A stretch of 64,000 bases of DNA from Ga0077555 sp964500805 (GTDB lineage Bacteria; Pseudomonadota; Alphaproteobacteria; Rhizobiales; Hyphomicrobiaceae), in the NCBI GenBank assembly GCA_964500805.1, contig CAZCQH010000027.1, positions 7,419-71,418 on the forward strand. Reading direction: 5' to 3'. Under the pieces are notes generated by a model. The model worked only from the letters and a program-made list of their open reading frames with translations, was not told where the DNA came from and searched no databases. Both the position numbers and the translations under genes were made by a program. Each line of letters begins with the position of its first letter. The first letter of the stretch is position 1. Shown here in pieces: positions 8,698 through 16,699 of the stretch.

Positions 8698-9603
8698 ATG
8701 GCGCAGCGCGAGCGGGTAGGCCTCATCGGAGTCGGCAACATGGGCGCGCCGATGGCGCGCTGCCTCGCCAAGGCCGAGCACCCGGTGATGCTGTTCGACA
8801 CCAAGCGAGAGGCACTCGAACCGTTCCGCGGCGAAAGCAACATGTTCACGATCGCTCCGGATCTGGTCTCGGTCGGCGCTGAGTGCCGCACGGTGATCAC
8901 GATGCTGCCCGACAGCAAGATCGTGCGCGCGGCGACGTTCGGCGGCACCGATGGTGCGGCCGGGTTCGCAGCGAAACTCGCGAAGGGCTCAGTCGTCGTC
9001 GATATGAGCTCGAGCTATCCGATCGACACGCAGAAGCTCGGCGAGGAGCTGGCAGCGCGCGGCGTGGCGTTGGTCGACGCGCCGGTCTCGGGCGGCGTGC
9101 CGAAAGCGATCACGGGCCAGCTGGCGATCATGGCCGGCGGCAAGACGGAGGACATCGACCGCGTCGAGCCGGTGCTGAAGGCGATGGGGACAGTGCATCG
9201 CACAGGGCCTCTCGGATCCGGCCACGCCATGAAGGCGCTCAACAATTACGTCTCCGCTGCGGGGCTGGTAGCGACATCCGAAGCGCTGGTGATCGGGCAG
9301 CGGTTCGGCCTCGACGGCGCTGTCATGACCAAGGTGCTGAATGCCTCCACGGGAAAGAACAACACCACCGAGAACAAGGTCGAGCGCTACATGCTGAACC
9401 ACGCCTTCAACTCGGGCTTCGCGCTGGCGCTGATGGACAAGGACGTCGGCATGGCAAACCGGCTGGCGTCGGAGCTCGGCATCGACGCGGCCGAGCTGGC
9501 GTTCGTGTCCAAGCTGCTGGGCAAGGTGCTGGAAGAGCTGGGGCCCGGCGCCGATCACACCGCGGTCTACGGCTACGCGGAGAAGAAGGGCGGACAGGGC
9601 TAG
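8698..9603 (+). CDS. NAD(P)-dependent beta-hydroxyacid dehydrogenase (HIBADH family)
   Basis: Oxidoreductase of the 3-hydroxyisobutyrate/tartronate semialdehyde/6-phosphogluconate dehydrogenase-like family, 301 residues. The Rossmann motif GVGNMGAPMA lies close to the N-terminus. The substrate signature DAPVSGG and the lysine-containing KALNNYVSA segment are present. The ATG follows GAGGAAACGAATC, a good ribosome binding site. A paralogue lies at 28922-29890. The natural substrate (3-hydroxyisobutyrate, tartronate semialdehyde, L-threonate or other) cannot be fixed from sequence. Its promoter region carries the 125-bp tandem repeats. Confidence 0.92.
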   Translation: MAQRERVGLIGVGNMGAPMARCLAKAEHPVMLFDTKREALEPFRGESNMFTIAPDLVSVGAECRTVITMLPDSKIVRAATFGGTDGAAGFAAKLAKGSVVVDMSSSYPIDTQKLGEELAARGVALVDAPVSGGVPKAITGQLAIMAGGKTEDIDRVEPVLKAMGTVHRTGPLGSGHAMKALNNYVSAAGLVATSEALVIGQRFGLDGAVMTKVLNASTGKNNTTENKVERYMLNHAFNSGFALALMDKDVGMANRLASELGIDAAELAFVSKLLGKVLEELGPGADHTAVYGYAEKKGGQG

Positions 9604-9788
9604 CGGGGCCAACCGGAAACCGCGCGGCTGCCGCACTCAGCAATCGTCCACAGGGTTCGATGCCCGCAGGCTTGTGCCGGCTTGGGGCGGGGAAGCGACT
9701 CGGGTCATGAACGGGAGGCTGCGCAGCTGGGCCTGCTGCGGCGTGTTTCCCTTTGCCGCTCGTTCCGGCAATCCGAGTGAGGCCGACC

Positions 9789-11768
9789 ATGACTTTGCTC
9801 TTCAGCGTTTTGACCGCTGCCTACGGCAAGGGGACGCACCATCGCCTCGCGCTCGACGGCGTGCGCCGGCTTGAAGGGCCCGACGCGGAGGCGTGGCAAC
9901 GGCTCTTCTACAAGCACGCCGAGACTCTGGTGACCGGCAGCAAGGCGCCTGACGACCAGTTCAAGGACTTCCAGAACCACGTGCTGCACCCGCGCGACAA
10001 CTTCTGGGGCGGCGCGCCCGATAAGGCGCGGAGCTGGTACGTCGATCTGGTCGAGCAATTGGCCAAGGGCGACTGGCCGGCGGCGGTGTGGTGCGCGGGC
10101 GTGTTGAGCCACTACGTCACCGATCCGATCAACCCTTTTCACACGGCGCAGTCGGAGGCGGAGAACGCGATCCACCGCGCCTTTGAATGGAGCATCTCGA
10201 CCTCCTACGCCGACCTGAAGAAGCTCGTGAATGCGGATGCACGGCGCGAGATCAACGTCAGCGACGGCGGCGATTGGCTGGAGCGGCTGATCTGCCAGGC
10301 GGCGAGTGATGCCAATCGGCACTACGAGAAGCTGATTGCGCACTACGACATTCATCGTGGCGTCGTGGACCCGCCATCCGGGCTGGATGAGATTGCGCGC
10401 AAGATCATCGGCGACCTGATCGGACAGGCATCGGCGGTGTTCGCGGTGGTGCTGCAGCGGGCGATCGCGGACTCGAAGGCGACGCCGCCGGACGTGTCGC
10501 TGACACTCGAGGCGATTCTGGCGACGCTGAAGATCCCGGTGGCGAAGCTGTTGAAGAAGCTCGCCGACAAGGACGAGCGCCGGCTCGTCGAGCGCATGTA
10601 CGACGAGCTGAAAGCGACAGGCACGGTCGAGGTCAACCTCCCCGAGGACGATCGCATGGTGCGCGATCTTCACGCCAAGGAGGTGCTGGCCGCGCGGGCG
10701 AAGCCGGATCTCTCCAAACGCTTCCCGGAGAAAGGGAGGCGCAAGACAGCCGTAACCGAGGGCGAGCTGAAGGAGCGGCCGGGCCTCCCGGGTGCGGCGC
10801 CCAGCGCGGCGCCGGCGGCCGCACCACCGGCGCAGGCGGTGCAAGAGACCGAAGCTGCCGTCGCACCGAGAGCCGCCAAGGCGGAGACGTCGGTCCCAGT
10901 GGTGATACCGGCGGCATTCACTTCTTCGACGCAGAAGCGGGCACCGGTGATGCCGCCGGCCGCCGCTGTACCGGAAAAGCCGCCTGCCGATCCGCCGTCG
11001 CATCCCGCTCTGGCGGCCGAGCCGAGTGCAAGTACTGCCGTCTCGCCCGCGGCGCAGCCGGTTCCCGCCATTTCGGTTGCAACGCCGGAGCCTGCCGCTT
11101 CACGCCCAAGGCTCATCGAGGCTTTGGCAACCGTCCAGCCGCTGCCTCCGCCAACGACTCGCGCCAGCGCTGAGGCCGAGCAACCGCTGATGAAGGTCGA
11201 TCGCGCGGCTGACACAAAAGCGACACCGGCGCCAGAGCCGCAGCGGCCGACAAGGCAGACTGCTGTGCCATCCGTGACTCCGCTCCGTGCATCGCCGTCT
11301 GGCCGAGGCCAGCCGCCATCGAATGCCGAATTGAGCGTGCCGCGACTTTACCTGACGCCGGCACAGCCGATCGTCGATGCGCCGTCGATCGGGCCGAAGA
11401 TGGCCGAGCGTCTCATTCCGCTTGGCATTAAGACGGTCGCTGATCTGCTGGCGGCCGACGCACGCACGCTTGCAACCGAACTTGCCATGTCGGTCGTGAC
11501 GCCGGCGGTCATCACCGACTGGCAGGATCAGGCGCGGCTGGTGTGCACCGTGCCAGGCCTGCGCGGCACGCATGCGCAGTTGCTGGTGGGCGCGGGCTTT
11601 CGCTCGGCGGAGGCCATCGCCACGGCGGAGCCGGCGGATCTGTGTTCTCGCGTGCTGATGTTCGCGACAGGCAAGGACGGGCAGCGCATTCTGCGCGACG
11701 GACATCCACCGGACATCGACCGCATCAAGTCCTGGGTCGACAGCGCGCGGGCCGTTCGGGCGGCTTGA
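9789..11768 (+). CDS. zinc-phospholipase-C-like domain fused to C-terminal HhH (DUF4332-like) domain
   Basis: A 659-residue protein with no obvious signal peptide. Residues about 1-300 resemble the all-helical zinc-dependent phospholipase C/S1-P1 nuclease fold, with candidate ligands His18, His64, His108, Asp112, His118, His129 and Glu133 in blocks such as GVLSHYVTDP. A long Ala/Pro-rich, probably disordered linker runs from about 330 to 520. The C-terminal 130 residues contain two helix-hairpin-helix-like segments starting at SIGPKMAERL, as in DUF4332 proteins. Function is unknown; the combination suggests a hydrolase joined to a DNA-binding or protein-binding module. Confidence 0.75.
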   Translation: MTLLFSVLTAAYGKGTHHRLALDGVRRLEGPDAEAWQRLFYKHAETLVTGSKAPDDQFKDFQNHVLHPRDNFWGGAPDKARSWYVDLVEQLAKGDWPAAVWCAGVLSHYVTDPINPFHTAQSEAENAIHRAFEWSISTSYADLKKLVNADARREINVSDGGDWLERLICQAASDANRHYEKLIAHYDIHRGVVDPPSGLDEIARKIIGDLIGQASAVFAVVLQRAIADSKATPPDVSLTLEAILATLKIPVAKLLKKLADKDERRLVERMYDELKATGTVEVNLPEDDRMVRDLHAKEVLAARAKPDLSKRFPEKGRRKTAVTEGELKERPGLPGAAPSAAPAAAPPAQAVQETEAAVAPRAAKAETSVPVVIPAAFTSSTQKRAPVMPPAAAVPEKPPADPPSHPALAAEPSASTAVSPAAQPVPAISVATPEPAASRPRLIEALATVQPLPPPTTRASAEAEQPLMKVDRAADTKATPAPEPQRPTRQTAVPSVTPLRASPSGRGQPPSNAELSVPRLYLTPAQPIVDAPSIGPKMAERLIPLGIKTVADLLAADARTLATELAMSVVTPAVITDWQDQARLVCTVPGLRGTHAQLLVGAGFRSAEAIATAEPADLCSRVLMFATGKDGQRILRDGHPPDIDRIKSWVDSARAVRAA

Positions 11769-11779
11769 GCGCCGGCTGC

Positions 11780-11992
11780 TCAAGCGGCTGTCGCGGTGAC
11801 GATCCAAGTTGCGGCGTTGAGGCTGACCTGATTGCCAGCTCGTGCGGCGAGAACGGCCCGCACGCGGAGTTCGGCGACGGCCAATAGAGAAGGGTGATCC
11901 CTGAGGATTTTGCCAAGCGCCCCAACCTTGGTGAGAACCTCGACGGTTGTCTCCACGTCGCCACAACCATGCCTCGGTGTGCAGGTCATCAT
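11780..11992 (-). CDS. possible small hypothetical protein, 70 aa
   Basis: A 70-codon frame fits exactly in the gap between the PLC-HhH gene and the next minus-strand stop. Its C-terminal half (AELRVRAVLAARAGNQVSLN) has protein-like composition. The start is a double ATG with GAAGTGA about 10 bases upstream, and it would follow the 73-residue membrane protein gene by 7 bases on the same strand. No family was recognised and there is no Cys or metal motif. It may equally be a chance frame. Confidence 0.35.
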   Translation of the reverse strand: MMTCTPRHGCGDVETTVEVLTKVGALGKILRDHPSLLAVAELRVRAVLAARAGNQVSLNAATWIVTATAA

Positions 11993-11999
11993 TCGCGCG

Positions 12000-12221
12000 T
12001 CACTTCGGCAGCAGCGTGTCGGCGATGATGCGGATGATCTCGACGTAGCTCATGAGCAGGCCGTAGGCGATGGCGCCGATGACGAGGCCCGCCGGCAGCA
12101 CGAACCAAGTCCAGCCGTTGGCGATCAGAAGCAAGGCGGCGAGCGGAATGAGCGCGGCAAGCCCGATCGCCAGCGCTTTGCCGTGCTTCAGGATGAGACT
12201 CACCGTCGGATACTGGTCCAT
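12000..12221 (-). CDS. small hypothetical membrane protein, 73 aa
   Basis: Begins MDQYPTVSLIL at an inner ATG. The longer frame upstream crosses a 26-bp palindrome and looks non-coding. Two hydrophobic helices (about 17-37 and 42-62) are separated by NGWTW. It is the last clear gene of a minus-strand run of six (LLM, EthD, FAD dehydrogenase, 105-aa membrane protein, 172-aa protein, this gene). Its function is unknown; it could be an accessory subunit to that block. Confidence 0.6.
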   Translation of the reverse strand: MDQYPTVSLILKHGKALAIGLAALIPLAALLLIANGWTWFVLPAGLVIGAIAYGLLMSYVEIIRIIADTLLPK

Positions 12222-12263
12222 GTCTCTCGGGCCCGTGTCGTTTCCGGTAGCGCGCTCCTGGTC

Positions 12264-12289
12264 GGGGTCAGACCCATGGGTCTGACCCC
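12264..12289. repeat. perfect 26-bp palindrome
   Basis: A perfect inverted repeat without a loop, built from GGGGTCAGACCCA and its complement and centred at 12276/12277. It lies 42 bp upstream of the 73-aa gene and downstream of the 172-aa gene on the minus strand. There is no U-tract on either side. It could be an operator, a cruciform or transcript stem, or a copy of a dispersed palindromic element. Confidence 0.8.
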
Positions 12290-12320
12290 TTGCGGTTCGC
12301 CGCATGTGCCGGCTTCAATT

Positions 12321-12839
12321 TTACTTCGCGATCCGCGGCGTGATCGGCTTGAAGATTCGCACTCCGTCGACGCCGAACATGCTCGCGCGCAACTCACCGG
12401 GATTGAGCACCACGATGCCGCGGCGCTCACTCGTCTTGTCGAGGCCGGCGCTGCGCCCGTACGTCATGCGGCCAGCGATGGAGTCGGGCACTTTCGCGTT
12501 GCCCTCCGACATCACCAGATGTTGGTCGACGGCGACGGCAGGTGTCTCCGCCCAGCCGTCGAACAGGTTGCGGTACCAGTTGGTGTGCCGGTCCTTCCAC
12601 TCACCGGTCGAGGCGGGACCGCCGTTGGCCTTGTACTCCTTGCTCTCGAACACCTCTGGGCCCGCGACCTCGTGCAGGGCGAGCCACGGGGACTTGGTCG
12701 GCGTGAGACAACGGAAGCGCTGCGTCGCGGTGAAGCCCGGCACGTTGCGCACGAGCCGAGTCGTGTGCTCGAGGTACCAGGTGTGCCAATCGTGCTCACG
12801 GGCAGGATCGCGAAAGTCCATCTCGACGATGTAGATCAT
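12321..12839 (-). CDS. conserved hypothetical protein, dimeric alpha/beta-barrel (EthD-like)
   Basis: A 172-residue cytoplasmic protein starting MIYIVEMDFRDP. The pattern of an N-terminal strand, then EHDWHTWYLEHT, VPGFTATQRFR and LALHEV resembles the ferredoxin-like dimeric barrel of EthD/Dabb proteins. The C-terminal half (about 110-172) is extra and unassigned. It lies 32 bp after the 105-aa membrane gene in the same minus-strand block, which also contains a true EthD-domain protein. It may bind or shift a small aromatic or acidic intermediate; this is inference. Confidence 0.65.
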   Translation of the reverse strand: MIYIVEMDFRDPAREHDWHTWYLEHTTRLVRNVPGFTATQRFRCLTPTKSPWLALHEVAGPEVFESKEYKANGGPASTGEWKDRHTNWYRNLFDGWAETPAVAVDQHLVMSEGNAKVPDSIAGRMTYGRSAGLDKTSERRGIVVLNPGELRASMFGVDGVRIFKPITPRIAK

Positions 12840-12871
12840 TGCGGCGGCTCCAGTCGGTCACTTCATCTCAG

Positions 12872-13189
12872 CTACTCAACCATCGCGACCAACGCGATGA
12901 CAATCATCCAAATGAGCGCAATTACACCCGCCAGTTCGATCCAAAACCGGTTCTTCGCAGCGATGAAAACGCCTTTGTCTCTTTCGTCGACCGGCCAGAA
13001 AAACAAATCCTGAGTACGCCACCTATGTGCACCCCAAACACCGTGTCCCGTCATCAGGTTCTTGACGATGAACCGATCATTGTCGCGATTGACCGCTTGG
13101 CTGCGAATAAGCGCCGCATAGTGACTGAGCCGAAGATAGGACACCGCCACGATAGCAGCGACACCACTCATGTAGATCAGAAGTGTCAT
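12872..13189 (-). CDS. hypothetical small membrane protein, 105 aa
   Basis: Two predicted membrane helices: MTLLIYMSGVAAIVAVSYL at the N-terminus and a C-terminal ELAGVIALIWMIVIALVAMVE segment. Between them is a polar loop rich in Arg, Trp and Phe (RWRTQDLFFWPVDERDKGVF). The start lies only 3 bp after the stop of the FAD-dependent dehydrogenase on the same strand, so co-transcription is very likely. It could anchor that dehydrogenase to the membrane. No family was recognised. Confidence 0.6.
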   Translation of the reverse strand: MTLLIYMSGVAAIVAVSYLRLSHYAALIRSQAVNRDNDRFIVKNLMTGHGVWGAHRWRTQDLFFWPVDERDKGVFIAAKNRFWIELAGVIALIWMIVIALVAMVE

Positions 13190-13192
13190 CGC

Positions 13193-14602
13193 TTAGGCTC
13201 GCTCGAGCGACGCAGCAATATCCTCTGCAGCGAGCAGGCCCTGCACGCCCGCCTTGGTCAGCCCGCCGATGTACGCCGAGCGCTCGCCGCCTTCGAGGCC
13301 GCCGGTGGTGGAGCCCGCCGCGTAGAGACCGTCGATGATCGAGCCGTCCGGACGCAGCACGCGCGACGTGCCGTCGACGCGAATGCCGCCCATCGTATAG
13401 GTGATGCCCGCGACAATGGGGATGGCCATGAAAGGCCCTGTTGCGATCGGCATCGCTGCGAACCGGTCCGTGCGCCGGCCGGGCGACAGCGCGTCGAGCC
13501 GCCTCTCGCGAACAGCCCCGTTGTAGGCCGCGACCGTGCTGTCCAAACCCGCCGCATCGATCTTCGCCATCTGAGCGAGCGCCGCAAGCGACGGTGCCTT
13601 GTGGATGGTGCCGCCGGCATTGGCGAGCGTCGGGTTCGCTGGAATGCGCGCCGACTTGCCGGGGCCGTCCCAGATGGCGGCGTCGAACACTGCCGTCACC
13701 GACAGCGGATCGTCGAGCCGCGCAATGGCGTTCGCGAGCGCGACGCCACCCAAGCCCTCGTCAACAAATCGGCAGCCGTTGGCGTCGACGAGGATGCCGG
13801 CTGTCGCAATCGCGTCGAGCTCCGGATAGGGCCAGACCTTGTCGCTGGTCATGGCATCGCGGCAGAGGAGGTGGCCGTAGAAGCGGTTGAGCGGCGTGAT
13901 TGCAGCGCCCGCCTCTCGCGCCATGGTGAGGCCATCGCCTTTGCCCGTGGCGCCGCCGCGTTGCTTCACACGGTCCGGCGCCTTGGCAATGTGCTCGCCG
14001 AGCAGCGCCAGATTGGCCTGGAAGCCGCCGTCGGCGAGGATGACCGCGCGGCCGCTGTAGGTTTGCGAGCCAGCAGCCGTGCTCACCTCGACACCGGTCA
14101 CGCGACCGCCGGATATGACAAGCTTCTCCGCACGCGCGCCCCGCACGACCTGGCCGCCGCGCGCGGCGATCCTCTCGACCAGCCGGCGCAGCATGACATC
14201 GGGCCCGCGCCCCATCCACTCCTGGCCGGCCACGATCGGCCGCGGCGGCGCCAGGATGTGGTTCTGCCAGGCAACCTGCGTCCGAATGAATTGCGCGCCC
14301 TGGGTCTTGAGCCACTGGACCAGACGTCCGCCGTTGCCAGCCATCGCATCAGCCTGGGCCGGATCGGCCTTGCCCTCGCTCGCCGCGTCGATAGCCGCGC
14401 GCAGCACCGCCGGCGGCGAGGTGATATCGGTGAAGGCGATGTGGAACACGCCGCCTGACATGCGAGCGTTGTTCGGATAGCGCTCGTCCGTGCCGGCCTC
14501 CAGCACGATGACCGAGCGGCCAAGCTCCGTCGCTCGCGCGCCCGCCACGAGTCCCGCAAGGCCCCCGCCGACGATGATCACGTCTGCTATCGTGCCTGTC
14601 AT
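13193..14602 (-). CDS. FAD-dependent oxidoreductase (fumarate reductase/tricarballylate dehydrogenase-like)
   Basis: A 469-residue flavoprotein of the fumarate reductase flavoprotein/KstD/TcuA superfamily. The ATG of MTGTIADVIIVGGGLAG has GGGAGGCGG seven bases upstream. The dinucleotide-binding glycines GGGLAG are at 12-17, followed by an acidic strand end LEAG. The C-terminal FAD block contains YTMGGIRVD and LYAAGSTTGGLEGGERSAY. These families oxidise or reduce C-C bonds next to carboxylates or ketones. It is part of the LLM-EthD-FAD block, which suggests catabolism of an organic acid or cyclic ketone. Confidence 0.87.
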   Translation of the reverse strand: MTGTIADVIIVGGGLAGLVAGARATELGRSVIVLEAGTDERYPNNARMSGGVFHIAFTDITSPPAVLRAAIDAASEGKADPAQADAMAGNGGRLVQWLKTQGAQFIRTQVAWQNHILAPPRPIVAGQEWMGRGPDVMLRRLVERIAARGGQVVRGARAEKLVISGGRVTGVEVSTAAGSQTYSGRAVILADGGFQANLALLGEHIAKAPDRVKQRGGATGKGDGLTMAREAGAAITPLNRFYGHLLCRDAMTSDKVWPYPELDAIATAGILVDANGCRFVDEGLGGVALANAIARLDDPLSVTAVFDAAIWDGPGKSARIPANPTLANAGGTIHKAPSLAALAQMAKIDAAGLDSTVAAYNGAVRERRLDALSPGRRTDRFAAMPIATGPFMAIPIVAGITYTMGGIRVDGTSRVLRPDGSIIDGLYAAGSTTGGLEGGERSAYIGGLTKAGVQGLLAAEDIAASLERA

Positions 14603-14672
14603 CCAACCGCCTCCCGTCGGTGCGAGCGCAAGTAGCGCAATCTGCCGCGCTAAGGCGGCGCTCACGACCGCG

Positions 14673-15314
14673 TCAAACGAACAACAGATCCTCGATGGCG
14701 TAAACCGCGGTGCGTGCGGCGTCGGCCCCGGTTCCGGCGAGCTTGGCCGATGACGCGATCAGAGCCGCTTCGCTCTCGAACGTCACGTCTGCAATTCCGG
14801 CGATCTGAACCTTCAGCTCCGGAATCTTGCTGTTGGGCGCCGCCGCCTGCTCGATGATCCGCTGCCGCCGGTAGCCGACGACGCCCTCCAGCTTGCTCAG
14901 GCGTGCCTGCGCGGCATCCGCCCACTTCGGATCCGGCGGGCCAATGGCGACGACATAGACTTTCGCATGCGATTCGGAAGGAGCCGACTTGAGCACGTCG
15001 ATCGGCTCGGTCACGAGGCGCGTAACGGCGCCGACGAACTGCTCGCTGTCGACGTTGCATTCCGCGATGCGCTTCGAGGTGTAGGCGATCTTGCGGGCTT
15101 CGTAGTCGGCGAACCAGAGCTCCGGAAAGCCTTCGAGCTCCAGCTCGCGCGCCAGCTCGTTGGTGACGGCGTGCCCGACGCAGTGATGCTGCACGTAATA
15201 GCTGACGCCCGGCAGCTCGGCGGTCATGACGCCGTGCGGATCGATCCAATGCTTGCGAAATTGCGCCAGCGTCAAGTCTGGCCGGCGCTTCATTACACTG
15301 ATGGCTGCGATCAA
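14673..15314 (-). CDS. EthD domain-containing protein
   Basis: A 213-residue protein with two consecutive dimeric alpha/beta-barrel-like halves. The first contains SVMKRRPDLTLAQFRKHW and the second AKVYVVAIGPPDPKW. The first half has the typical EthD start and the His-containing YYVQHHCVGH segment. I chose the TTG at 15314 because GGGGGACGAC sits just in front of it; another TTG at 15329 is possible. EthD proteins accompany monooxygenases in several catabolic operons, and here an LLM monooxygenase gene lies 45 bp upstream. Confidence 0.8.
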   Translation of the reverse strand: MIAAISVMKRRPDLTLAQFRKHWIDPHGVMTAELPGVSYYVQHHCVGHAVTNELARELELEGFPELWFADYEARKIAYTSKRIAECNVDSEQFVGAVTRLVTEPIDVLKSAPSESHAKVYVVAIGPPDPKWADAAQARLSKLEGVVGYRRQRIIEQAAAPNSKIPELKVQIAGIADVTFESEAALIASSAKLAGTGADAARTAVYAIEDLLFV

Positions 15315-15359
15315 GTCGTCCCCCTTCAAATGACATCCATCCGAAACGTGCGCGACGAT

Positions 15360-16385
15360 CTACGCCCCCGCCCTCATTCGCCGGCGCACCTCGGGAAGCA
15401 CCTTTTGGCCCATCAATTCGATGCTCGCGAGGATGTCGTCCTGCTTCATGCCAGGCCAGCTCAAGCGCATGGTGACGTGCGTGACACCAATCCTGTGCTG
15501 ATCCATCAATGCGTCGATCACCTGCTGCGGCGAGCCGACTCCGAAGCGGTTCTGCGCCAGCTTCTTGAGCTGTACTTCCGGCGCGTCCTCTTTGGAGAAC
15601 TTGAGTCCCGGTAGCCCCCACGACGCATAGGCGGCGTACTTGGTCAGCAGGAACGGCGCCGCGCGCCGCAACGCGGTCTCCTCGTCGGGCGCGCAGGCAA
15701 CCTCGTAGAGGCGCACGATGTGCTCGCTTTTCGGCAAGCCCGCAGCAGCGCGTGACCTGACGAAGATCTCCGCGTGCTTCTGCACCTCGTCGAGGCGCGG
15801 TGTCGGCACGATGCACCAGCCGTCGGAGATTTTCGCGGCGCGCTCAACGGCCTGGTCGACGTGAGCCGCAACCATGATCGGCGGGCGCGGCTTCTTCGTT
15901 GGCTGCGGGCGGATGGTCAGGTTCTCGAACTGCCAGTGGCGGCCTTTGTGGGTGACCTTGTCCTCTGTCCAGAGCCGCCGGATGATCTCGACGCCCTCGG
16001 CGAGCCTGGAAACGCGCTCCTTCATCGGCACGCCGAACATGTCGAACTCTTCCTGGCGGTAGCCGAGGCCGACGCCGAGATTGAACTTGCCGCCGCTGAT
16101 CACGTCGAGGAACGCGGTGATCTCGGCGATCTCGATGGGGTTGTGCAGCGGCAGCAGCACGATGTTGGTGCCGAGCTCCAGGCCTTCGGCTTCGGCTGAA
16201 AGACGCGTCAGCATCGTGAGCAGCGGATAGTAGTGGAAGCCGTCGGTGATGTGGTGCTCGCCGCTCCAGATCGAGTCGAAGCCCGCCTTCTTGATCAAGC
16301 GCACCTGCTCGATCATTTCCGCAAACCGCCGGCCCGGATCGTCACCCTGGGCATGCTGCGCGTTGAGATAGACGCCGAGTTTCAT
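15360..16385 (-). CDS. LLM class flavin-dependent oxidoreductase
   Basis: A TIM-barrel luciferase-like monooxygenase using FMN or F420, 341 residues. Family marks are the N-terminal MKLGVYLNAQ strand, SIWSGEHHITDGFHYYP, the LGTNIVLLPLHNPIEIAE segment and FNLGVGLGYRQEEF. It is the first gene of the minus-strand block with the EthD and FAD-dependent genes. Substrates in this family range from alkanesulfonates to cyclic ketones and cannot be read from sequence. The 314-bp gap in front holds the divergent control region. Confidence 0.9.
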   Translation of the reverse strand: MKLGVYLNAQHAQGDDPGRRFAEMIEQVRLIKKAGFDSIWSGEHHITDGFHYYPLLTMLTRLSAEAEGLELGTNIVLLPLHNPIEIAEITAFLDVISGGKFNLGVGLGYRQEEFDMFGVPMKERVSRLAEGVEIIRRLWTEDKVTHKGRHWQFENLTIRPQPTKKPRPPIMVAAHVDQAVERAAKISDGWCIVPTPRLDEVQKHAEIFVRSRAAAGLPKSEHIVRLYEVACAPDEETALRRAAPFLLTKYAAYASWGLPGLKFSKEDAPEVQLKKLAQNRFGVGSPQQVIDALMDQHRIGVTHVTMRLSWPGMKQDDILASIELMGQKVLPEVRRRMRAGA

Positions 16386-16699
16386 GAGGAGCTCGCTCTG
16401 GACTCTGGTGCGATTGTGGTTGTCCCACGCTCCCCCGACGGCACGAGACAGTCAAGACTGGCGGGGCATGCGGGGTGGGATAGCCGTTTCAGCCGGAGTG
16501 TGCATACACGCTGGTACCAATCTGGGCTCACGCTTGTCCTAAATCGGCAGGGATGATAGGCGGATACGGCATATTCCGGGGCGAGCATGTGACGCGTTCC
16601 TGCGTCCTTGCTCGACACGCCCAGTGATCGGACGGGACTTTCACAGTGGCAGCTGAATAGTCTCACGATGAAATCCATCAAGTGAAGCGGAAGCACGTC
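16386..16699. promoter_or_regulatory. divergent intergenic region, no gene
   Basis: Lies between the LLM gene (minus) and the exported hypothetical gene (plus), so it must hold two promoters. It is less GC-rich than the flanking genes. I see no clear operator palindrome, riboswitch or RNA gene, and cannot place -35/-10 boxes with confidence. Confidence 0.5.

Noticed and set aside
12839..14458. 539-codon plus-strand open frame opposite the FAD-dependent oxidoreductase
   Set aside because: Composition is Arg/His-rich and the minus strand encodes an intact flavoprotein with a good ribosome binding site.
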